Source: Acanthococcus lagerstroemiae
Lineage: Eukaryota > Arthropoda > Insecta > Hemiptera > Eriococcidae
Direction: 5' to 3'
Length of the DNA stretch: 64,000 nucleotides
Assembly: GCA_031841125.1 (NCBI GenBank)
Contig: CM063108.1
Coordinates: 73,070,344-73,134,343 of the forward strand
Shown here: positions 13,088 through 25,551 of the stretch, piece after piece
Layout of the letters: every line of letters starts with the position of its first letter
Position numbering within the stretch: the stretch's first letter is position 1
Notes under the pieces: model-generated
Told to the model about the DNA's origin: nothing
The model's input: only the letters and a program-made list of their open reading frames with translations
Databases searched by the model: none
Made by a program: the position numbers and the translations under genes

Positions 13088-13342
13088 GCCTGGAAATCGT
13101 GGGGCCAGCCCAAATTCCGGCATCGGCGCCAGATATACGCCAAATTTACCCTCGGTTCTGGCGCAAATCGAGCACCAATCGAAAATTGGCGCTCGATTAA
13201 CGCCAGGCGCCGTACTCGGGCCAAATATACGCTGGCCCCAACTGGCCCAAAATTCCGACAACGGCGCTTGCTTGTATTTCAAATGGGAAGGCGCTAGCGC
13301 CAAACTGGCGTAAATTTGACGCTGGCCCAACGATTTCCAGGC
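13088..13342. mobile_element. GGCGCC-rich foldback element
   Basis: The ends are inverted copies: GCCTGGAAATCGTGGGGCCAG at the left and, read from the other strand, GCCTGGAAATCGTTGGGCCAG at the right. The interior is unusually GC-rich for this window and is full of GGCGCC, TGGCGC and TACGCC words on both strands, so the whole 255 bp can fold on itself. The overlapping open frames here (12720-13313, 13076-13330) are a by-product of that composition. A non-autonomous DNA element is the simplest reading. No target duplication can be seen. Confidence 0.6.
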
Positions 13343-15389
13343 GGGGTACTTTCTGAACTAAATTTCTGATATGTACTTTTATAAATATTCGGTATTCGCC
13401 ACCTTTTAAGCATGAAGCCGGAGAGGTAGGTACCTGGTTTTCTTCTTGAGGTCAGACGGGACACCATTCCGAGCAATAATTAGGAAGTTACAAAATTTTT
13501 GGTAGCTCTTTTCTCTCATTTTTTATGCGTTTCAATATCGAATTTCAATGCACCATTGATGAGACTGATTAGGTAGTTGACATGCGTATTCCGCCCAAAT
13601 CAATCATGTTACAAATGCAAGTATTGAAAATTCAGGTGGCCAATTCTAAATATTAATTCGGTGAGTAGGAAACCATGGATATTTCTACCGAATAAGTAGG
13701 TAACCATGAATATTTCTATCAAATTAAGCGGAGCACGTGTTTCGAACAAGCCAATTGGCGGGAAAAAGAAGATTACGTCCCATCTGAACGTTGTCAATAT
13801 GCGCTAATCGAGTAATTATCAAACAATACGTACAAAACCGTTAACCGGTTTTCAGTTAACGATTTTAGAAAAATACGAAATTTCATACTCGTATTTTCAG
13901 ACCGGTTCTTAGCGCGCAGGCTCTCGAGATGTGCTCTCTGCCTGTAGCCACACGCCGCGATTATGCTTTAGCTAGAAGTTTCTATTCGACTTTCACTATC
14001 TCGATTAGTCTAGACCGATACTGAGATAGCAGCATCCGCGGATGCTCGCAGTGAGCAATCCAATCGAGGCTGTGATACCTAGATGCTGGATCACAATCAG
14101 GTGTACATATTCCGCGGATACGATAAATTAAACGGCCGGGACCTTTACGAGCGAGAAACCGATGATGGCCGCCGGCTGAAGGAAGAAAAAAGGTTAACGG
14201 GTGTTGAACTTTTCATTAAATTACGTTACAATGAAATTTACTGACGCCTAAGGCTTGGTGAAAACGTGTAAAACCCTGAAACTTAGCACGAATTTCTAAT
14301 CGGCCCCTGTGTCGATGAGAATGCATCGAGAATAAGTAACACTTTATAAATAATCGATGAAATTATGTTAAAATCGAACGTGTCGCACGTGTGAAAAAAA
14401 TCGTCATTATTTTATCAAATAATAATGGAAACAGTAAAAATTTACAAGACTAGGAGAGAAGCTGATACAGAGACTGCTATCGAGTGCATTGCACCTCTAG
14501 TGCGTTTTATCTATGCGACCAAATGACCATATTGTAGCCGCAGGAGTAGACAAAACGAGCTCGTTTATAGATGTTTTGTAATTTGTTTTTTCATTTTCTA
14601 AATGTACCGTACTAATCAGAGATCAGGGGTCTGTAAACATACCGATAATATGAAACGTGAGGATTCGTAATGGTGGAGTCATCCGCAAACCGCATACCGT
14701 TACAGACGTTCTTCTTGAAATGAAGTACACGAGACCAGTAGCAAAGAAGGCGTAGTTTATGACTCACTCGTTAGTTCTAGGTATATAGGTACACTAGAGA
14801 AATAACGAAGAACTTGGTGCTACATTATCGAGATGGTTTGTATCTGACAGAAAAATTCTGTCTTCATTGGAAGTCTACCTGGTCGTTAGATCACTACCAT
14901 TAGATTTGGAAAGCCCATAGGTTCATTTCACTCTTCAATGCAAATGCAAGCTGTAGAAGAGCCCGGAAGCAACCTTTCTGAGGCGAAGGATATTATTCGG
15001 TCAATCACAAAATATGCCTAATTAATGAATACGGTTGGTTGATGTAGAATTTCATGATGAATTGGACAAGTCATGAAATTCGGCGATGAGTTCTAGAAGA
15101 CTAAATTTTAACATTGGAGTCACGTTCATAATTGAGAGGACAACGCGGCCAACATCAGAGTTCAAGCTGTAGATATCGCATCAAAAAGAAATCAGAACAC
15201 TCTGAATTTTCCATAATAAAATTTCCGTACAATTTTTCCGATACTATCGCGGTAAAATTGTGAACGAGAAAGTGGAAGACTTGAAAAGGCCTTCGCAATT
15301 CTACACAACCACAGGTATTTCAATATAAAAGCTTTAAAGCAGCAAATATTGAATTTCTGAGCAAATGTGACCAAAGTGGCTAACAGAGA
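13343..15389. other. No recognisable gene
   Basis: Unremarkable AT-rich sequence. Short open frames (13609-13797, 15192-15374) have no motif or splice support. Confidence 0.4.
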
Positions 15390-16750
15390 AAGAAAGTACT
15401 ACAACCCAAAATGAAACAACTAAAAATTACCAAATCTGACCTTGACTAAAAACGATCAAAAGCAACCAAAACTGGAAGAGATCAAAAAGACAGAAACCGG
15501 CCAAAGATTAATGTGCATAAAAATAAATTAAACATGACCAATTTTGAAGGGGGGAAAAAACTGACCATAAACGACCTAAAATGGCCAAAAAGAGCCAGAA
15601 ACGACCAAATTAGATCCACAAGGTTCTGAACTAATCTAATGACATACGAGGTTGAAAATAACAAAATCTATAAAGAACATAAAATCTGACGACACAGACT
15701 CATCAACAGTATCAAAAGCAGTGGCGGATCTATTTCGGGGGGAGGAGGGCGTACACCCCCTTCGGGCCAAAGAAGAAAAAAAATACATTGCGAAAGCACA
15801 TTAGGTATATAAAAATGTAGTGAACGTGTACACTTGCAGTGCTGTAGTCCTGTGTGGACTTAAAAATACATCAAAAACCAACTGAGACATCCATCTCTCG
15901 GTTTTTTAGGAGGCGGAAGTGGAAAAAGTTTTTTCAACCCCCCCCCCCCCCTGGAAAATTTCTAGATCTGCCACCGACCAAAAGTAATATGAATGAAATA
16001 TTTCTGAGTAAGGAGTAAGACACCAAGTCGGAACAACAACTCAGAAACGACCAAATCTAACCAAGTACAATTCACTAAAAATGATAAAAAATGATCGAAT
16101 ACGGCCGAAGCGAATGAAAATGGTAGTGTAGATATGGCAGACTTTTGAAAAAAAAAAAAAAAAAAAAACCCTCTAAAAATTGCAAAGAGAAAAATATTTG
16201 GACCTTTTCCTACTCAACAGTACCGTTTCTCCTCATCCTTTCGAGGTCCACCAAAAGCGACCAAAAATAACCAATACCGACCGAACACAATTTAAATGAG
16301 CATGATTGAAGTCGACTAAATTCGACGAGAAACGTGCAAAAATTACCTAAAATAATCAAATATGACCAAAATTACCCTACAACAATAAGATCCGAAAATA
16401 ACCAACATGAACAGCCATGCCTCAAAACCATAATCAAAATAATTGACTATAAACGATTACAACTAGCGAACAGTCCAAAACTGATTAGCAGCCGAAAGCG
16501 GGGGAACAGTTTGAAACTGACAGATAAGTAGCTTTAAAATACCTAACAGATGAAAACGAACCAAGAACCCAAACGTGACAAACAGCTCGACACTGAAGAA
16601 CCGCACAAAATTAGGAAAACAAATGAACCCTCTACACCTGAAAAACGGCAAAAAATTTCCAAACGTGGCCAGAAACTGACTAGCAACCCAAAACTGATAA
16701 ACAAGTATGAAATGTCGAAGAGGGCGGAAAAATGTCGATATCAATTTTTC
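15390..16750. repeat. Degenerate GACCAAAA-type minisatellite
   Basis: Words close to GACCAAAA, AACGACCAAA and AAATGACCAAA recur throughout at irregular spacing of about 10-25 bases (for example 15,430-15,610, 16,021-16,100, 16,250-16,480 and 16,550-16,700). No two units are identical, so this is an old expanded simple repeat. The open frames at 16334-16531, 16463-16744 and 16550-16753 come from its biased composition. A hAT-type MITE sits inside at 15,719-15,976. Confidence 0.65.
15719..15976. mobile_element. hAT-type MITE with 8-bp target duplication
   Basis: The left end reads CAGTGGCGGATCTAT and the right end, on the other strand, CGGTGGCAGATCTAG, giving terminal inverted repeats of about 15 bp. 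The flanking octamers ATCAAAAG (15,711-15,718) and ACCAAAAG (15,977-15,984) match at 7 of 8 positions. A CAGTGGCGGAT-like terminus with an 8-bp duplication is typical of the hAT superfamily. At 258 bp it has no transposase. Inside it has a G-rich stretch near the left end and a run of 14 C near the right. Confidence 0.75.
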
Positions 16751-17300
16751 TGATTCATGAAAAATTCGTTGAAGTCACAAGCAGAATGAAGAGGAAGGGA
16801 CACTTAGCCAGATAACCCCATTTCCTCGGGCTTGAGTTTTTTTCCCAACTATTTACCACCAATTTGATGAATATCAAACAATATAAGTATATCGTGACAT
16901 AAGTGTGGGAGGTAGAATTTTTCAGTTGAGTTTGATTTCACAATTGCCGGAGCGGCGAGCACGAAGTACAATCATATTGAGAAAAACTGTACGAAAAAGT
17001 GGAGTGAGTGAGTGTGGAAAAGTGTCCGCACTTTACGGTTCTCGCCAAAATGTGCAGATCGGTGAGTGACAGATGGTACTGATTATAAATGTTTTGGTAA
17101 ATTACCAGAAACTTACATTCCTATCTTCAAGGTCTAACCTGTAGCGGTTTCTTAAATTTACTTTCAATTCCTTTTCTAACGATTAACATGAATAACTGAC
17201 TCGTTTTTTTTTTCTTTTTTAAATCATTAGTAAGGTCAACGAGTGTGAAATTCGTTAGCAAAAACTCAATTTCCGCACTTGTATTACAATACACTCTCTA
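16751..17300. other. Non-repeat stretch with a possible first exon
   Basis: At 16,950-17,061 the composition becomes more balanced and CCAAAATG at 17,046-17,052 is followed by TGC AGA TCG and a strong donor-like GTGAGT at 17,062. This could be the 5' UTR plus four codons (MCRS) of a gene whose other exons lie elsewhere on the plus strand. I cannot find a partner exon in the window, so this is only a candidate. Confidence 0.2.
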
Positions 17301-18163
17301 TAGGGTCAGGTTGCCTATTATGGGCCCGTTCCTAATATGGACCCCGGTTTATCTCGGAGGCTATTAGCGCTACCGAGCGGCAAAAATATATGTTGTACAT
17401 CTCTAGCCACAGATCAATGTCATACAAAAAGTCACTCCTCGGAAGCCGAAAAAAAATTACAGCCGAAAAACGAAAATTGATAAGTCAACTTTTTTTTCAT
17501 CTCAGTTTTTTTATTATCATTTTCGAAAAATTCGTAACCAAAAATTTTCCTTTTCTGTAAAGATGAGTACGTTCCAAGCACTTTCAGAGGATTAATTGAT
17601 TTTTCAAGTTGAAGCTTCCGTATTCAAGGTAAGTTCGTTTGAAGATTTCACTATATGTGATTCCAATATGGACCCCTAACACTCATGAGTTTTTTCAAGT
17701 TTTTAAATGACTTGTTTTCAACTCTTGGACAATTTTTGGTTAATAAATGACCATTAATATTTGTGGGCTCACGAAGCAAGTGAAGTAAAACGAAGTATAT
17801 TTGTTCGGCTTGCTTGAATTTGTAATCCTCAAACTATACTTTGTTTCTTATTTCTATGATTTTTACGTTTATATGTATTGTATTGCTCAATATATACATT
17901 CATTTCGCATTTTTCTACATTGAATAAAAATTCATTTCAGGGGTCCATAATGAGAGCCCAAAATTTTGAATTATGAAAAATGTACTTTTTGGGGGGAAAA
18001 ATCGCCAAAAATCGGGTAATTGCATTTTTCAAATTCTACTTAAGGGGCTTATAGCCAAATATCCTAGGTACAATTTAAGCCTATTTCCACCCGCTTAAGT
18101 GTCACTGGGGCCTCTCCAGAGTCCAAAAACAAGATGGGGTCCATATTCGGCAACCTTACCCTA
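17301..18163. mobile_element. TA-flanked MITE with AATATGGACCCC sub-repeats
   Basis: The left end TAGGGTCAGGTTGCC (17,301) and the right end, read from the other strand, TAGGGTAAGGTTGCC (18,163) are inverted repeats differing at one base, with TA as the shared target. The phrase AATATGGACCCC or its complement occurs at both ends (17,333 and about 18,137) and twice inside (about 17,668 and 17,940). No transposase frame is present in the roughly 860 bp. A Tc1/mariner-type non-autonomous element is likely, but the superfamily is inferred from the TA alone. Confidence 0.65.
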
Positions 18164-21100
18164 ACAAGAATGCATGAAAAATAAACATCGCGCGGGAATG
18201 GTTTTCCCGCACGGTTGTGCGTGTAGGAATATTCTTCTCATGTGGTAACGAAAACGAGAACGTTTTTCCGGCACTGAAAATGTTCTTCCCGCACAGTTTC
18301 AATTTAATCGTTTGAAAAACGCGACTTTCTTTTTCGTGTTTCGCGCACAGGAAATCGTGTTCTTCTTCGACGAACCAACATGAGGACAAGAGGCAAGGAA
18401 CGAAGAATCAAAGAATGCAAAAATCAATCGAAGTTTGTAATCATATAGCAAGTGTTTTTGTACACCTAGTAACTGCAAACTGAATGTTTCTCTATCAGTA
18501 CAAATCTCCGAAATTTTATTAGATTGCGAATATATGTACTGCTCACTGGTCATATTAGATCATAAATGTTACAACACCTCCGCTTCGGAATCCTTTCGGG
18601 TTTGATTTGTTTCTTTCGTCTGCTCCTTTGAGTAACACTGCGAGATAGATCAAGAAACCTCGACGTGGGAGTTCTAGTACACTACATCTTATTATCATTA
18701 AACATATTAGGCAGTCACTCTTCGCGCACAAGAACTATTTTAATACAAGTATATGTACATATTAATGGCGTTACTACTCGTGCACTTTCTGACACAAGGA
18801 GCCGAAGTTTTGTGTTTCACATTTTCTCAAGGAATGAACAGGGTCACAAAGCTAGGCAATACAACAATAGAAAGAAATTCACAATTCTTGAAGTTTGTAC
18901 CCATTTTACTTGAAAGCGTATTTTCATCAAAACGATTTTTCAGGAGGTGTTTTATTCCATCATCAAGAACTTAGCTAAGTCACAGATGATGGACCACCCA
19001 CAGTTATCAACTTATGTCTGTTAAAAGTAATAACTACTATTCCTCAGGGACGTACCGATAGAGGAGCTGGGGGGGGGGCTTTACACCCCCCATAGGAATA
19101 TCTCACTCTGCAGTGGGGAAAATCCACGACCCATTCCGATAAAAATATGCTGCATTGTAGGTAACCAATCTTTCACTCACACCTCAAGACCAACGATGGA
19201 TTCAAAAATATGCACAGAAGAAATCGGGATCTTAAACTACTTCACATTTTCGAGACATTGGTCGACTTACATGTGATGTTCTTATCATACTGACTTTCTA
19301 CGAGCACAACTCGTTAATATTTACCAAAACTGGTTCGGAAATTTTCTAACATTAATATGTCAACGTTAATATTTGGTTGCGAATTTTCACATGCTGCCTT
19401 CGGATCGAAAAAAATTTACGAAAGCGAAACTATTCAACCTGTTTCACTCATTTGCAAATTTCACATCCACAAACGTTCTACCATCGAGATAAATCGTGAC
19501 TTCCAGCACAATATTCATTCATACTGACGAAATAACGAATTACGAGTACAAGCTTCTAACAGTGTAATAATTATCGTACTCAGAAGAACTACTGGATTCG
19601 ACCAAACCTCGCTGAATTAGAATAATAGTGGACGACGAATACAATCAACATCCCCCGGATGATACCAGTTACTCGACTTGTCGCTAATATATCTGATCAA
19701 ATAATTAAAAAATTCGTATTCGCACATTCGCATGACCGAACATAATCGTTTTCCCGGAATCACGCGGACCACCGACTTACTCGATTAGAAATCGTGTTTA
19801 CCGGAATGAAAAGGTTTCCGCAACTGTTCCTCAAAACACTACCTATCCCATGTCTCGAAGTTTAGAGGTAATAAACAGAACCAATGTTTAGGTCGGTAAC
19901 ATGACCTACATTATTGACAAGGTCAACACAGCAAATAAACTATGAAAATTTTTGGATATGGCGAGGAAACACGAATGAAAAATTGAATATCACAAGCGTG
20001 AATAAGGAAAACTACATGAAAATTAATATCGAGCAAGTCGCTATAAAGTTATACTCACGCGTCAACGATTACCAACTTTTTCATATTGTTGACAGGAGGA
20101 AAGAAGAAAATGTATTCAAATCGAAAATTCAATATGTAGCCGCATTTACTTTGTTTTCAAGTTTTCAAAGCGCATTATTTTCAGATTGCTCATGAAAATT
20201 ATGTTGTAGTTTTTACCATGTCTCAAGGCGAGTAGGTACCTATTTGTAACGAAAAATTCAACCAACTCGTAGAAAATGATTTGTAAGCAAGTTCACGTTT
20301 TAATTTGTAGAACAGGTAAAAATAATAATAACAAATGTCTATTAAGTATTCTTAGCATGCAGATCAAGGTCACTATCGATACTACCGATGGCGATTTTAT
20401 CCTGGGGGGGGGGGGGTTATCGAGACTGTCCCCTCTGTTTGCCAAACAAAAATTTTAGGTAGCAATAAAAGAACGAGTAGCTTCTTTCTCTTCGAAAAAT
20501 GGCACGTTTTATGACTCAAAAATCTCGATTTCTGAAATAAGTTGGATAGAAAATATTTTGGCCCCTTTTCGAGATGGAAAGAATGATCACCTGATAGTCA
20601 GTCTACGTCTGCGTAACTGGCAGTACACTAGCTCTCATACGAGTTTGAAGAAGAATGGCATGATTAATCAAAGAGCACACCGCCGAAAATACTACTGTTA
20701 CTGTTGAAGCAAGACCAGAAGGCTTTGTCACCCAGTCACTTTATGACCCAACTATTTGGCCCATAATCGTTCTGTTCGTATACAGACCTTTTGCTCGGCG
20801 ATTCTTTCTTTGTTCCTTGCTTTCTGACGGTCTTTGTTGAGGATTTTTAAAGTTTTTCTAGGCGGACTGACAACGAGGGACTGATTTTTAGCATACGAAT
20901 AGGAAGACAAAATTCGTGCAGGCTGCATACAACTCGGGTGAGACTCGTTAAGAGTGTCCAAGAGGGCGGACTGGTCGCTATTACGCAATTCGGTAGGTAC
21001 TTCCTTTATTCTTATTGGCCCTCAGCTCAGCGCTTTGAATCTCGCTTTCTGTCTGTTAGGAAGAGTTACCACGATGGAACTGTTTCAACATTTAGTTAAA

Positions 21101-24100
21101 TGTAATAGGATAGCCTTTATTTTCCAATTTTTTCACACCCTCTCCCCTCCTTACTGGATGTTAATAAATACAAAAACAAATTTCCCCGAGTTTGAAAAAA
21201 AAATCAAGAGGGTAACACGAGTCTCCAAGGGGTTGAAATTTGAATAACTAAAATACATATCAGCCCTTTTGTGGATCTGAGCGGCTTCACAGGGAGGAGA
21301 TGAAGACAAAAAAGTCAGAACTGGATTCAGTAACCCAGAATACCATAATTTCAACATATTAGACATCGAAATTAGTGTTAGTAAATATCAGGAGGAATCG
21401 ACAAAAACCGATTTCAAAAAATAATTCAACGATTCAAAAAAAGCCTTCATCTGAAGTCGAAAGAAAATTGGTCCCTCGTAACTACTAGTTCTAGTTACGG
21501 AATGAATACAAAACTTAGAATCTCTATGTTGATTTTCATTCAAATCCCACCCCCTTTGAGATATGTCTTAGGTACACCTTCAATTTTTCGCAAGCTCAAG
21601 TTAGTTTAATATTCATTGATCCTATCTGGTGGTGGTGGGGGGGGGGGGGTGAAAAAATATAACATATATGAAATAAAGGTTACACTCCACTAAGTAAGTA
21701 ATTACAACATCGAAATTTGGAAAATCCGAATATTCGAATTTCGGCATTCCTTGACTCAAGGATTTGGTTGAGAAGCCTGACATCCCACAGAGACGGGGAA
21801 AACAAATTAAATACAGAAGATACAGGGAACTGGAAAGATATCTTAGTTCCCAAATCCTGAATCCCGACTTACCACTTTGTTTTCTTGGAAGAGGACTGTT
21901 TGCTAGTTTACCTGCTAAAATTCATAAGCGATGGAGAATTTTCTTATTCTAAGGGAACAATATTACCAATTTGCGACTAAAACGACCTTGGTTTTCTCGT
22001 TCAATGAGTTCTATCCGTGTATCATTTTTTTAATTTTTTTTTAATGAAAAAGTACTATTACTCTCCAAAGTGGAGGGGTCTAAAACTGTCTTTCCTACAT
22101 TACAAAGGGGGCTACCGTGATAAGTTTCCTCTTCTTCTCTAGTTACAACTCCTATGACCCGACTACTAAATGCTTGTCAGTCCGTCTACTTGTCTGTATC
22201 GTAAATTGGCTAACTCGCCGGCTGTCTGTCTCTGCTCGACTCGATCTTGAGGTAACAGAGATCTGACTATATAATTTTTTAAGTTTCACATGGACAAACT
22301 CATTCGGAATTGTTTTTCGGTGGAGAAGGGATGGGAACTGATTTAAAACACTTACAGAAAAGAAATACCAGTTAGAAGGTCTATTTTGTAAGAAGAATGA
22401 AACAAAGAACATCAATGACTCTGAATTCTATTCCACCAATTGATAATGTCCTCAAATAAAGGATAAATTAGTGAATATAATTTTTGTTTTGTCACGCGGC
22501 ACAAGAATGAGCGCAGCATGCCCAAAATTCATCAAGAGTACAGATCAGCTGATTTCAATTTCTAACTTTTTCCACTAATTTTCCTAATCAACATGTCGGT
22601 AGGAATTATAAATTTCTAATTCCCATTTCCGACGACACCTTTTCCCGAATCTCAACTCGGGCAAAAGAAGTTCGCCAGCCAACAAATGCTAATTGATCGC
22701 CTCGCTTTCATTAGCGACGTGCTTCGTCAAATCAAAATACATATACACACAGTCGCAAACCCATACGACTAAACAACGGTAATTTTCAGATTTTCAACTT
22801 TCACAATCCGAACACAAATCACCTTCTGTTTTCGTGGCTCAAAAAAGTTAAAAAATTTCTCCGTCAAATTCCATAGACGCGAAGGAAAAGACCTCCTACA
22901 ATTTACGATATTTTCGCGACTTTCACAACCGAGTCTTCACAGTGATTCATAGCAAACGACGATGGCGCCCTCGAAAGTCGAATAGTGGACGCAGGTGTAA
23001 CTCATAACCCAACAAACACCGAGTTATCGTAAACTCGCCAAAGGCGAGGCGTAAATTTACGTCAAATGAAACGAATAAATTTGCGAAGTACATGTCTTAT
23101 CTCGTATCTTTACTCATTTCGCTGAATTGGGGCAGAAAATTAAGGCGACGATGTCGTTCACTTTGCGAGTCTTCGTCGACCTCAAAAAGATACTCTCGCG
23201 TCTAATTATCGCGCCTGCTCTACGCACTTGCTCACCAGCTCATAAAATCCAACGTCACCCTTACAGATTGCGATTAGACTACCGAGCGTTCAATGTTGGT
23301 TCGCGAGAAAAATAAACAGTTAGCTGAGAGGAAATAAACGACGTACTTACGTTTGATTAATCAACGATTGAAAACGATAATGACGGCCAGTTGTTGGGCG
23401 AATAACAATTATGGCGATTCGCTAGCATTAGAGGACGACATCAAGTGAAGACAGCAGAACGCGACGTTCTAAAAAAGAAAGAAAAAAGCAAAAATGAGAT
23501 ATTACGTGATTAGCGATAATAAAGCACACCGGGGGCGAACTGAGTCAAGCCGGATGGAGATGTTGGGGATGGTACGCGAATTAGTTGTATTCAAATTGAT
23601 CGGGCGAGGGCGAAAACTGCGACGAGGAAAAGGCAAAATACCTGGCACGATCTTCGAGAAGAAAGACTAACGAAAAGGATTCGAGCGTGTTGTTCTTATT
23701 TTTTATTCGCCTACGTGCTGTCGTCGACGCAGAAATCGTGTCGTCGAATATCGCCAATTTATGTGCTTGGAAAATGTATCCACACGTAGCGTGGTATCAA
23801 ACACGAAAATGCAATTCCCGTCATTCAATTTTACAATTTGAATGTACAAACATTAACTGAGAATAAAAATTGAAAACTCCGAAATATTGACAAGGACGTA
23901 TCGAAAGGAAGGGGAACTTTATCGTCGGAAATTTCGGCAGTTCATCATTAATTAACTCGAAATTTTGTAAACATTGAAATTATATCACTTTCCTCCATCC
24001 CTAGAAAAGCCAACTGAATACCTTCGACTTACTTTTTTCATTTTCGTTGTATTTGAACGAAAACATTTTTCGTACCAAAAAACACGCAAACGGATAAAAT

Positions 24101-24698
24101 ACTACACATTCGTTTTTGTTCAATACATGGACCCTTTTGATCAGCCAAGCGACATTTTTGAGTGTATAGAGTTATGTATAACCACCGGATAGTGCTAGAT
24201 AAGTACCTAGAACACGATGAAAAAAAAAAATTCATTACAGACAGCTAACTCAGCGAGACATTAAGTCTCAAAAATCAGCTGTAAACGGCGATGCTGTACA
24301 TAACATTTCCTTCTAACGGGAATATCTCGAAAGTACACGAATGTCGCTTGGTTGGGTTTCGCTTAAAAGGGTCCAAATAACGTTGTTCAATTAGAAATAT
24401 GCTACATAATGAGGTGAGAATAGCTACACTCTTAACTTGGAAGTTCTTTCTTTCATGTAGGTACTTCCAGCTACATAACGTCTCTTCATATTATAGGCGG
24501 GGTTAGTTGCTTTGCACACCCACCACCCACAACCAACCACACCATTTCCACCGCATTTATTTCACCAAGAGCGAGCAAAACGAAAAGTATCGGGAAGGGG
24601 CACAAGATTTTCTCTAGTCTTCAGTTGCGAGTAAAAAATATTTTATTCATTTACTTTTTCTTTCTTTCTCACTGAGTTGGATATTAACATTTAGTGGA
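18164..24698. other. Long gene-free stretch
   Basis: I see no gene I can support. Poly-G tracts lie at 19,069-19,078, 20,404-20,416 and 21,637-21,649. The open frame at 20,752-20,988 (minus, 78 codons, basic) has no family I recognise. From about 22,900 to 23,700 the sequence is richer in CG and contains a donor-like GTAAGT on the minus strand near 23,350, which may mark a promoter or noncoding first exon. None of this is conclusive. Confidence 0.4.
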
Positions 24699-24797
24699 GC
24701 GTATGGCGATGCACGTATGTCAAATTGGCTCCCCAAACACCGCAACCCCGGCCCAGGAAACTACCCTTCCGAGTATTGCATCAGTCTGAGTTGGCTA
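24699..24797 (-). mobile_element. R1-like LINE 3'-UTR fragment
   Basis: The block GGCGATGCACGTATGTCAAA...CGAGTATTGCATCAG is a diverged reverse-complement copy of 31,845-31,945, the 3' UTR of the R1-like element. The shared pieces include ATGGCGATGCA, CACCGCA-CCCCGGCC and GAACTACCCTTTCGAGTAT-like words. About 100 bp survive, with no coding part. Confidence 0.7.
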
Positions 24798-25551
24798 CTA
24801 TTTTCACGTTTTCCAAACAGGTTGGGAGACCTCCTCCTCTCCTTCTAGTCACCACATCTCTGCACTTTCTCTTTTCATAATATTTGAATCTCTAAGTAGG
24901 TTTCAGTAAGCTGACATCATAGATACAATATCGTATTTCGCGTAATATACCTGCTAATTTGTACTTCTAAAAAGTAACGATTCTGAAAAGTATCAAGAGC
25001 GATTAGAAATAATAGAAATAAGTAGGTAATCAAAGATGGTACATTAGGCACAGACCAATATTACAAACTCATAACAACTGGCCACATAAGAAAATCCTTA
25101 TTCACACTGTAATAACCTGACAAATCAAACTTTTCCCATTTTTCTGTAAGCTACACCAAATTTAAACCAGTATACGAGTTTTTAAACCGAGTTGATCCAG
25201 AAAATTGAAGAAAAAAATTTGAGCATTTTCGTTCCACTTTACTGTGCAATTCTTCCAGTTTAGGTATAGGTAATGTAAGTTTCCCCTTCGCAGTCCCCAC
25301 AACAAATGAAATTTTTAAAGAGGAATGTTGTAAAAATAGCTGCGCTCAGTCGTATTTTGTTATGCACCACTTTCACTCAAGAGATGTACAGAAACAATAA
25401 AAAGTACAAGAGCAAATTTTTATAGGTTCATACTGATAAGAGAAAACTAGTATTCCCTTCTCATTGATCGTGAAAGGAGCCACTAGGAAAATAATAAGAG
25501 AAGATAAAGGAGTTATGCTACTCTTAGTTCTCATTCATCAATACTTATTTC

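Noticed and set aside
12720..13313. 197-codon plus-strand open frame and its overlapping frames on both strands
   Set aside because: The second half lies in the palindromic GGCGCC-rich foldback element, where all frames stay open because of composition.
20752..20988. 78-codon minus-strand frame with many basic residues
   Set aside because: It might be an exon, but there is no convincing acceptor, donor or family, so it is not listed as a gene.
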